A DNA stretch of 64,000 nt. Origin: Branchiostoma floridae (Eukaryota > Chordata > Leptocardii > Amphioxiformes > Branchiostomatidae). The translations under genes and the position numbers were made by a program. A model generated the notes under the pieces. It saw only the letters and a program-made list of their open reading frames with translations, ran no database searches and had not been told where the DNA came from. Location: contig NC_049986.1 of assembly GCF_000003815.2 (NCBI RefSeq), positions 13,511,805 through 13,575,804 of the forward strand, written 5' to 3'. This document shows positions 26,901 to 38,900 of the stretch, one piece after another; the first letter of the stretch is position 1; each line of letters begins with the position of its first letter.

Positions 26901-29900
26901 GTAAACAGAGACCTCTTGTGTTAGTGAAAAAAAAGGAAACTTGCTTGAGCAAAGGGTATTTGCTAAGGGTGAAAGAGCTTTCTTTGGTCTTTGTTAAAAG
27001 ATTTCTCAGAAGACCCATTGCTTCTCCTTAAGCAAGAAGTAATGAGAAACACTCCACAGAATGCAAACCCCTGGCTGTATTGGCAAAACTCCCAGCTTTG
27101 AGTTTGCTTCTAGACTTTGTCCACTCTCATTTTACTGACCTTTGACCATATATACATCTCCCACTGATTATCTTTTCGGCTGGTTTAAAGGCAGCAACTC
27201 ATTCTTGCCCTGTGTTTTGCTGACCCCTGTGTACAGTATGACAATGCATAATGTCAACCAGTTGCTCAAATTCTTCGTCTCACAATGAGGATTGATTGTA
27301 GCAACTTTAAACTGTGGTCTTGCAATCAATTGATAGACCTAAGTCTCACCTCCCCTCAATATTGCTTGAGGTTTAGTCAGCATACTGCAAGTTTCATTTG
27401 CGGATGTTGGCAACGTCCAGAGATAGTAGCCAAACTTTCTCCAATCCAATTGTCAGATAGAGATGTAAAATCGTTGCAATCTCTGATGTTTTAAAACTTA
27501 TTCTGGCAATGCACACCAGAGCATGGATAAATCCTCCATTGTTTTTAAGAGAGAGGGAGCATCTCTTGGGGAGGAGCCAAAACTGCTGAAGTAATGTGGT
27601 TTGAGAAGGGCAAGCTGCACATGTTTGTGGTTAAGGTACATTTACTAGTGGCCCAAAACAATACCACTGTGCAGACATCACTGCAATGGAATTCAGCATT
27701 TTGATAAGATTTTTCAGATTTGAATACATTTGGATTTAATTTGGTTTCCAGCCCTGTATGTGCAGAAAATATTCTTACTATCATTTTTGTAATTAAGGAA
27801 ATCATTGCAGCACAGAAAGACATCTGACACATTTCACATGAACTACACAAGCTGCATATTTTGACCTCAAAAAATGAACTCCCTGTTAGGAGTAAAATCT
27901 AAATATATTATAAGTGGTTCACCAAATGTCTGATGGCCCATAAAAGTATGATAAACAATAAACTTCCATGAGAGATTAGACAGGGAATGAGAGTTAGCTT
28001 GGAAGCCAGTGGTGTCTGAAAACTGGGTGATGACAGAAAACCTGGTCTCAATACCATCTCCACTCTTATCATTAAGGTAAATCAGGACCACATCTACTGG
28101 TCCTGAAATAGTAACCAGATAAGATTCTAAAGCATGGAAAGCATCAAAGCCAGATTCTTCTCATTCAGGAAGAAAAAGGAAAGTTTTTTTAGGATTGTCT
28201 TTTCTACAGACTAGTCTGTGTGATGCAAACCCCACTGTCTGGGGCTGTGTCTGGCCCCTCCCTGCAGAGATTGGCTGCTTAATGGCCATCTCAGCTCAGG
28301 ATGACCTCTACTGCACATATTGTTCTGCAGTATCCTAGTAAAAAGCAGACCAACATACTGAGTGTAGTGGGCGCCAATCCCAATATCACTTCAGGAAAGC
28401 TGAAACATTTCTGACCAGTCAGTATTTGTAATAACCATTTGATTGTCATAAGCTGAGTTATGAGTTACTACAGATGTAGCAAGTTATGATTTTTGTTGGT
28501 CAGTTTAAGTGACTAAAACTTTTGCCTTTCTGTTTCCAGGTCAAAGGGCAGAAGGGTGAGCCTGCTGTTATCGAACCTGTAAGTAGCGAAATGTTCTATT
28601 TTCACCAATTTGTCAAGTTATGTTTTGTATTCTGGTATTGGTAATTGATACATGAGTGATTAAAGTCTCAGGAAATAATGCAAAATATGAATCAGATGCA
28701 AAATTAAGTTGTTTTATTGTTTTTCAGGGCATGTTCATCCCAGGATCTCGAGGCTACCCAGGTCCTGCCGTAAGTGAACCCTGAACACAACTGATTCACT
28801 TTTTTGAACCAAAATAAAGACTTTCTGGCTTTGAGAGCACAAGGGACAAAGAGGTTTTAAATGCGCTGGTTGGGTCTAGTTGCTATGTGCGACATTTGTT
28901 TACTGGGCAAGCAACTATAGCAAGCAACAGGGGACAGGAGTATACAACTTAAGTGTGGACAAGACACGGGTGCCGGATTCCAGTGACCTCCAAATTTGGT
29001 CTCCTCTTTCATGTTCCCCCCTGCCACGTACAGAGCAGAAAATCAGAGTGTTTATCAAAGAAGACAGAACAGGATTCCTGTCAGCTTCTTTGTGTGGCTT
29101 GACTGTTTACAGCAAAGTCTGTCTTCAGCTATTTCGAACAACATGGAAACTAAGGACAAAACGTCAATTTAAGGTCAAAACAGAGAAATACTTATTACCA
29201 TGTTCTTTTATAGATACATGTAGTGGTAAATGTCCACTATTAAACATGCAAACAGTAATCAAAGTGTTAACTTCAGTGTGATGTTTACTTGCTAGAAGAG
29301 CTGATGATTTGGCTGCAACCTTATTTGCTTTTCCTCTCCACAGGGTATCCCGGGACCAAGAGGTTACCCTGGCCCAGCTGGAGACCCTGGTCCTGCAGGC
29401 CCAAGGGTAGGCATCCCAATAAACCCATTGTTTCATTCCTACTTCCCCTTGGTGACTTTGAACCATGTCCAATGGCTGCACTCAGGGTGTCCTGGAACAT
29501 GTTGAGTTAAGACTATAAGAGATTTATTGTTTGCAGGGTACTTTGGTTGACCTTGCAAATGTACATGGAGGGATAAATGTACAATAGCTGTTACATGTAG
29601 GTGTGGTAAAAAAAGGATATCATAAGATGCAGTATGTCCGGATCCTGTTGTATATTGGAGGAGGGTATGGGATAGATGATAGTGTTTCCTTGCGACTTCA
29701 TTTAGGTGAAAAACATTATAGTCATTGCAAAATACACCTCTTTATACTGCAGAAAAAAACACCACTTCTTACTGGAAAGAATACACTCCTCCAAAACACT
29801 TTGTATTTGTCAACATTCAAAAAAACACATCACATACAATATGTACATCGTGCTTGCCTTGGGGAACAATCAGTTTTACCTAGTCTGTGAGGATGACAAT

Positions 29901-32900
29901 TGTTGTGTTATCTCCTATCTGTAGGGTCCCCGTGGCAGAGAAGGTCTTCCTGGTGCTGACGGACTGCCTGGACCTCCTGGCCCTGGAATCTCCATCCCTG
30001 TAAGTTAAGTTTGGTTAAGTTTTGACCATATTGGAAGGACTGATGGAAGGTCAATACTGACAACCCCCATTATTAACTGTAAAGATTCTGTGGGACTTCT
30101 TAGTCTACCATATACATATACATGTGCAGTCCTACAATGGTTATACCTACCTACCTACCTAGTCCCTTGACCTCCAGGTCGTTGGGGGGACAAGGTAGAC
30201 ATGAAGATCGAGAGTTGCCTCCAGGTTCTTCTATCCCTAGCCAGGGTTAGTCTCTCCTGTAGGCTGAGGCCCGTCCAGTCAGCGATGTTATCCTGCCAAG
30301 CTTTTCGCTGCCGTCCTCGGCGACGTCCACCTTCCACCGTTCCTTGTAAGATCGTCTTGGTCAGGTTGTTGTGTCGGGTGACGTGCCCGAACCATTGCAG
30401 TTTACGTCTTTTAACTGTTGCTAGAAGTGTTTCCTGCGGGCCAACGAGGCTGCGTACCTGTTCCCGTACATACTCGTTCGGGACGTGTTCATAGTACGAG
30501 ATGTGTAGTAGTTTACGCAGGCACCTCATCTCAAAGGCTCTGATCTTCCTCTCTGTTGCTGCCAATAGAGTCCAGGTCTCACACCCATACAACAGTATGG
30601 ACACAACTAGGGTTTTGTAAAGCTTGAACTTGACAGGAAAGCTGATGTTGTTGGACTTCCAGATCCTGGACAGACGAGCCATTGCAGATGTTGCCATGGC
30701 CAACTTCCTCCGTACATCTGTCTCGCTAGTACCGTCTTTTGTAATGGTCCCTCCTAGGTAAGTAAATGTTCCCACCTCTTCCAGCAGTTCCCCGTTCATA
30801 AGGATGACTGCATGTGTCTCATCCCTACTGTTCACCATCACCTTGCTTTTCTCGGTGCTGACCTCCATGCCGAACGATCCAGTACTCTCTGTTAGCTTGT
30901 CTGTGAGGTCTTGGAGTTCAGTGTTGCTGCTGGCTAGAAGGTCAATGTCGTCTGCAAAGCGAAGGTTGCAGATGCGTCTGCCACCAATGGAGATGGAGGT
31001 GTGATGATCGTACAAAGCGTCCTGCATGATCTTCTCCAGATACAGGTTGAACAAAACTGGAGACAGCAAGCATCCCTGGCGAACCCCGACTGTTGTCCTG
31101 AAGAATTCCCCCACTTTGTTGTTGAGGAACACTGCACTAGATGCACTCTGGTACAAGGCTTCGATGCTCTGTATTAAGCCTTCTTCAACACCAAATCCCC
31201 TCAAGACCCACCACAAGCCATCGTGCCACACTCTGTCGAAGGCCTTTCTAAAGTCAATAAAGTTGTGAAACAAGTCCCGTTGGTGCAATGGTTATACAAT
31301 GTGAATACTTCTCATTCACTCACAAGGGTTAGGTGTGCTTGCACATAGATGCAGTTGCACAGTGTTTCCTATCTATCTGAATAAATAAATACATATGGAT
31401 ACACATACATAGAGGGTGTTTTTTATGTTGTTGGAGAGCACGTGGAAAAAAATGAGCTTGTAGACTTTGCCAGTTCTGTAATTGAAGCAGTTTTGGAACA
31501 GCAGGTCTGAAAGTCTTGCAAAAACACTGTTTGAAATAGAATCCAAGAAATGTGACGTGCATCTGTAACATCCGTTGGCAAGTGCTTTGCCATGGGTCAC
31601 CCCAGAGGCACTATAAAATGAAAGTGGTTAGCTATAAAGGGGTTTAAACCATGGCTGCATTGTGCCTTTGTTACTGGCCCTGGTGAAGCACTCTGATTTT
31701 ATAGCACCTTCAGGGAGGTGTGTGATGAAAATATTTCACTTGCCACTCTCAGCTGCTGTCACAGATACAATGTTTAATGTTCTATTCTACAAGGTGAATT
31801 CTTTGCAGCTTTGCTTTATGTACTTCTGAAATCCCTTTGAAAGCGTACATTTGTAGTCTGCAGAACTACTAACTGGTACACAGGCCCCATTAAAAGGACT
31901 GGAGAGTGATGGATGCCACTAGAGTATCCAGTTTTAGAGATTGAATTGTATTTAAAAAGCCCTTATAATGGTATTCCAATAAAGAGGATTTGTTCCTTGA
32001 TTGACAGCTGTCTATGCTGGGGAGTCTGGGAATGGGTGCTGACTGCAGTAAGGGACCAGGCGGCTGTAACGAGGCAGCCATGGCAGAGCAGATCATGGCA
32101 GGAATGGTACTCCCAACTTTTCACTTGTCAAAACTTTGTCAATAAAGAAAAAACGCTAACAAATTGCATTCTAGATTTAGTTCCTAAAGTGTTCTCTGTC
32201 AAAGTAAATTAATATGTCCTAGAGTTTATATACTCAACCTGTACTGATCAGCCCATTGAGACATACATGTATGGGTGCAAGTAAAGTCTTTGATTCAATA
32301 GACAAAGAAAAAACTCCATCTAACTTACTCCATGTAACTTGCTTCATTGTCCTGTCTATGGTGCTGAATTGGCTATCATGTGATGTGATCAAATATTAGT
32401 GGCTATATTAGTTGCTTTGTTACTTGAGATATTCTTTTGTCATTTAGGGTCCCCTTCACTGTTATGAGAGACATGCAAAGCAGACTTTTATATATTTCCA
32501 TTGATAAGTTTATTAAGCAGTCGCATTATTCTGAGTTTGCCCAAGGAGGCTACCTCCCTGGTGTGCATTTCTTTTTTGTTCATATCGTGTATGTGCTGCT
32601 GTGTTCTAGATTGGACCACCTGGCCCTTCTGGTCCTGTTGGCATGGCTGGAAGACCTGGACCTTCTGTAAGTACTGTCACCACATGAAACTGCTTCCTCT
32701 ACATAGAATATGTTGTGTGTTTTATGACCATAGATTCTTCTACTCAAAGAGAAAAGTTAGTGAATTTTGTTAGTGAATTTTGCTTGAATGATCAGTTCAT
32801 TATGTTAACGTGTCTGACTTCATCCATCCACAACATTCAGGAGTTATCATTTTTTTAAAATTCAGCCACAAAAATTAATCATGTCATGCACAAATTCAAG

Positions 32901-35900
32901 AGCTGCATCAATTAAAAACAAATCCGAGCCCCCTTTAATATTGATGCTTTTGTTGTGTCTTGGCACAAATTCACAATGATACAATGAAGCCAGGAAAATA
33001 TACAGCATACCATTGTATGTCATACAATGGTATGCTGTATATTTTCCTTGCTTCATTGGAGCCAAGTCATGTGGAAAAACCACTGGCACTGTCAAAAAAA
33101 ATGTATGTCAAGCAAAGCATTTCTCATTCTTTTTTTTATATGTTCTGTTATTGTTTGAAAGCATTTTTCTTGGACAGTGCAGTGCTACTAGCAAAGTAGT
33201 AGCATCAAGGAACAGTGGTGGCCTTGAGTTAAGGCTAAACCAAAGTGCAGTTGATCACTTGTACACAATGTTCATCTGTTTGTAACCATATAGTATATAC
33301 AGGTGGTCGCCCATGCAAAACCCTTTTCTACCCATATCAAACAAATAGCTGCAGTACTTAACCTATCCACTGGCCCTTGCAGCCTCATGGGATTAACCAG
33401 CCATTTCAGAGTTCTCTAAGAAACAAGCTCAAAGCCAGTGTCACTCAGCAAGAAAATAGCTCGCCTGATGAGTTTTGTGAGCTCCAAAGGACATTTTTGG
33501 CGGCAATAAAACCAACGCCATCTTAATCACTGTGGGATAAGTCAATGTTTGCAGGTCATCAAGCCCCCTTCAATGTAAAAGAGAAGATTTTCAAGAAAAG
33601 AATATTAGTGGTTTTCAAATTAGGTGACCGATCAACAAAGTCGGCTGAAGGTTATTGACAGCTTGATGCAGGCTTAAGGGGGTTAAACTAAGAGTGACAG
33701 AATAACAAAATAGCAAAGTTTCCCTACAGCCTTCCTTCATACTTATTGCAGGCCATGGAAATGTCTCTTGTGTGACATCAATTAACAAACAAAATGTTAT
33801 AAAGTGCTGTTAATTCATTCTTTAAAAGCATACTGGTAGTTTACTTGTTTTATATGAAGATCTGAAAACTTAAAGGTCTCAAGGAATCAGGAGGCACTGT
33901 CTATCACAGGTGTGTGCTACAAAGGAGAGTTTACCTGTTGGGAGTATGGTCCATTACGAGGGCACACCTGCCCAATGACAAATAAACAGGTGTAACAGCA
34001 CACCTGTATCATCTTACTTTTCCGTCTGGTTGACAGCTTGTTTGGGAAATATAAGAATCCTCTGCATTGATGGTAAGTAAGATTTTAGAGCAGGGAAAAG
34101 TTACAGCCTACTTTGATACTGTTAAAGGAATCAAGAATATAGAAGACAAAGTAGAAATTCATAAATCATGTTTAAACATTGAGTTGTGGACTGTATGTAA
34201 GTCTGTCAGTTGAATCACCTAGTCGCTTCCAGATACCAGGTTCTTTTGTGTGAAAATGTTTGGAAGAATTTATTTTCTTAACTCTGGAACTTTATTCTGT
34301 ACAAAGCACTCCAAATATACAGAGATTTGTTTTGTCATTTTCGGGACCACCGGCTATGCATAAACATTGCATAAAGACCGGACCTCCAGCCAGGAGTCCT
34401 TTGGTCTATGATGATGACATGTTGCAAGAAATACCACAGTGATGCAAATGTAAAGCATTCTCATCCCTGCAGCTGAGACACAAAAAACAACCCCACACAT
34501 GTCGAATCTAATTAAAGAATGAGAGCCTCTATATACTATACCTCTGATACAAAAGAATTGCAGAAAAGTGTAAATATTTCCCACCCAAAGATCTCATTCA
34601 CTGTGGTGAACCTTGGCGCAAACATCACAGCTGTAGTATCAAAATGTGAACTTGGTAGGAGCACAGTTCTCTAAACATTCACTTGGTTTAAACAGCTTGT
34701 AATGCTTACAAAATGCCACTCTTTTTTCCAAATCAGAATGCATCCAGAGCTCTTTGTTAGCTTCTGCTATGTCTTAAGTTCAGAATGTTTACGAACGAGA
34801 CCTGTAGGTTATTTGAATACCCTTGAGAATACCATCAGTCTGAAAAGACAAAATCTGAACAGAAAATGTACTACAGTGATGTTGCAGAAAAAAAGAAAGA
34901 ATGCAGTATTTCTCCCCTCACAGTGAATGAATCAGCTCAGGGTGTGGAAATGATGTTAGGGCATACAGGCTCCAGCAACACGTTTAAACACTTATTCATG
35001 GTCTTGGTGGGAAAGCAACTTCCTAAAGTTTACGAGGCTGAACTTGCCTGTCAAAACATCCCCTCTCCGTTTCCCAGGACAGACTGAATTTACTCCAGAG
35101 ATTTAGTGCACCTTAAGCACCATCAATGTAAAACTTTCACTTAAGTACAGATTGTTTATTCAATGAAGCTATTGATCTTGCTAGGAGGAAACATCACTCT
35201 TCCTGGGTGACCAATGGCTGCTTTTCATAAACAGGAACTCCAGCTTGACCTTCAGGCCCAGTTTGACCTTGGTTAGCCTGACATCTTGGACTCATGAGTG
35301 TAGGTGTAAGGTTAGATTGAAGTCATGGCAAATTCAAGTCAGGAATTTGACCTTGTTGAGGAGGCAGACATTTCCTCCCTGAAGTTGACCTTGAAAATAA
35401 TGACTTTTATAGCTTCCCTTAATGAATGGTAACAAAATGGCTACCAAACCCTTCCCCCAATTAAAGATGACCTTAGATGTAAATTGCCCATGTGGCAATG
35501 ATAATTTATGACAATGTGGTCCATTTGACATACAAAATGTAACAGCTTTTTCAATGAACAGCAACAGGCAGCAGAGCGATGTTTTGCAGGAGCTAACAGC
35601 AGTGGGCAGACACCCTCTCCTGTTGTTGTACTTACAGATTATGAACAGTCAACATGCCCTTGAACAACTGACCTTATATATTTCCTCGCAAAGAGGATAA
35701 CAGTGTCAGCCTGGCCTGGATCCAGCTGAAAACTCCCAAACCTCTTCTCATCTGTCTCTTTGGCACAGGCAGGCTGGGGAAATGTTTACCCCTGCTGTCA
35801 ATCAATAAAGATAAGATGGAGGAAGGTGTTGAGTCAAGGCCAAACAAAAGGTCTTGCCTATAAGCTAAATCTACTTGCTAGAAACTGTGTCCAATGTTTC

Positions 35901-38900
35901 CAAACAATGCAGAGAGAGAACCAGATTCAATAAATGGAGAAGAGACAACTTTAGATCTTAATAGTTTTAGTGAAAGTTCACAATGTAATGTGATATATTG
36001 TCTTGTACAGGGTCTACAAGGAGGCCTTGGACCTAAGGGTGATGTTGGAGAGATGGGGCAAATGGTGAGTCCTCTTGAGTACCTTGAGTTTGAGAGGTGG
36101 TAATAGTTACTCCTAACACTCTGATCCAAAACAAAAAGGAACATTTATGGCCAAGCACAATGTCTAGACACACAATAAAATTGGTGTAGAAGCAACAAAA
36201 AAAAATTACTCCCCTACACTGATCATTATCTGTAATGTTCCATTGAATATTTTTGTCATTAGTAAGACAAAGTCATCTTATGAATAGCTTTTTCAGAATG
36301 ACAAAGCATAATAAACTTTCTCCCTTCAGTCTAGAGAAAATCTAATGTCAAAATTCTACCTCGTCAGGGAAATAGTTTATAAGTTTTGGTTTTTGTGGTG
36401 ATTTTGTATTGTTATTCCATACAACAACTTAGAATATATGATTCGTAATTACAGGGTCCAAGAGGGCCTAGAGGACCAATGGGACCACCGGGCAAGGATG
36501 GTAAAAGGGTGAGTGGAGTTTTATTTAGGTATTGAAAGGATTTGTTTGCAAACTCAAAGTTTAATAGCAAACTCAAAGTTGAAAGAAATAATAGTAGACC
36601 TGTAATGACTGTAAATTAAAGTACATATCTAAGTACATGTATGATATTTAAGTAAGGCCTCAGTTCTCCTTGTTTTAATCATATTTCAGCATTAATGGTG
36701 ACATTCATAAAATAAAATTGTAATAAGTTGTATGCATGCAATGACCCGACAGACTCTTGAACCAGCATAGTTCTCAATGATGAAATCCTTATGTACCTTT
36801 ACTTTCTTGTGATGTACAGGGAAGACACGGCAAAGATGGAGGAAGAGGCCCACCTGGACAAGATGGTCTTAAGGGCGAGAGGGGCTTCGATGGTCTCCCA
36901 GGTCTGCCTGGACAAAAGGGTAACCGGGTAGGTTAATTAATGCACAAGTCTTCATTCTTGATTTCACGATTCTCGCTGTTAAAAACCCAATGAAGTCAAA
37001 GTAGAGGTGCTAGATTTTTTGTCAGCTTAGATATATCTGTTGAGATTGATAGAAATGTTTGATACCTCTGTTACAATAAAACATAATGTTTACCTTCTAT
37101 CATTTCTCCACAGGGTGGTCATGGTTCACCTGGGCCTTCTGGTCCTCCTGGAGACATTGGAGACAAGGTGTCCAGCTCACTTCTCTTTAGACTTTACCTG
37201 ATATATATATATACCTCACAAGAGCTTTTGTTAATACATGCATGTATTCATTGAATGTAGAAAGGACAAGATTTTTAACAGTTGTATCTTTGAATTTGTT
37301 TTCTTCTGAATATGCATGCTGTGCAACTTAACCAAGAATTCAGACAACTCTGTATCTTATTTGATAGATTGAGACAGTACCAATTCATATCCAATTGTGT
37401 AATTTATCGAGTAATTTTATCAAACATAATCCATAAAATATTGTCTGATAGGGAGACGATGGAGAGCGTGGACTGCCTGGAATGCCCGGTGAGCCGGTAA
37501 GTGAAGCTTTCTCTAAAAGTTTCTAGCTTCTTGTATGCATTAGAAAATAGTGAAGAGCAAAGTATAGAGTTTAAAAAGCTAATGTTATCTCTGTTGATAT
37601 ATGGATGCTGTCAGAATTTATCTTTGTCATCTCAACCAACACAGTAATAAGTTGCCAATCCCTTTCAACACTGGGACTAAATGGTCAATACAGTAGAAAA
37701 ACTGTATCCAGTCTGCAAAATTCATGAAAGATGTTTTACAGTAGCAAAGCTGTATAACATTTTTAGTCAGCTCTCATCAATTGCACACAAATTTTACACT
37801 GTAAAGAATCATATTCATACAGTATCCAAAGCTGCAAAGATCTGAAAACAATATCTACTTGGAATCATGACTGGGGTATGGCTTGTAAAAAATCTGTGCT
37901 GTATGTACGTTTATGTTAACAAGTTGCTGGTGTGTTGCATTGTGTAGGGTCAGCGAGGTCTGATGGGTCCCCGTGGCCCCCCAGGTGTCCAGGGTCCTCC
38001 TGGCATGCCTGGTAACATGGGACCTGGAGGCATGAAGGGTGCAACGGTAGGTGACACATGCTGTACTTACATTTTGTTAGCTTCAACAATTTATTTTGAA
38101 GCTCTTTGGTGAATACTAAGGGCCTTGGGTAGTATAGAACTGTTGCATGTACAACTGTATGCTAAAGAATTCTTTCATCCTTTGACTTTGAGTGGTATAG
38201 GTTGGAATGTTAGATTATACAATGTAGCACAAGAGATGGTAGTTTCAGTTTGACCAAACAGAAGGTTGACCAATCAAAGCAAAAATCTTGCCAATGGAAG
38301 CAAATGTTTGTTCAACCAAATCAGAACTTTGACTTATCGTTGCAGAAGTTAAATGGATGTATTGTTGTTCCAGGGAGCCCCAGGTAAACCAGGTGCGCCT
38401 GGTCCCCAGGGTCTGATCGGACCACCTGGATCCCCCGGACCGCAGGGAGCTGTAGGACCACCTGGTCTCACGGTAAGGACATTCACATGGATGCATGGAC
38501 TTTCTTTACATCTGAGTATCTTACATGTATCTTTATGTTGATATCAAACATCTGAAAGATCTGAACCCTTAATTATCAGCAAGAGTTTACACACATGCAC
38601 ATGCAGGTAGTGGGAACTAGAAAATTTAAAAAACAATATTTAATTTCAACTCTAGTTCAGCATGCTAGCAACCATGTACTTCTCACACTTAGGAACCACA
38701 GTGTTATACTCCCCCAGCATAGTTATTCAGTAAACAGAATAAATCAAATATAGGATAGTGGTTGTTATCTGATGGGAAAAGCAATGATTTAAAGATGACA
38801 CTGTTTTTATTTCCGAATCTAGGGTCCATCAGGAAAGCCCGGTCTGCCTGGTCTGCCTGGAGTTGATGGCCTACCTGTAAGTTCTGATCTTGTGTAACCA

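Larger units (their letters stand above)
30000..32007. other. Intron between W9 and W10, hosting a LINE
   Basis: 2.0 kb, of which 1.14 kb is the antisense LINE fragment described separately. The remainder shows no feature. Confidence 0.85.

Noticed and set aside
28880-29281. Open frame of 133 codons between W7 and W8
   Set aside because: It lies wholly in an intron whose flanking exons join perfectly in Gly-X-Y frame, and its composition looks like chance.
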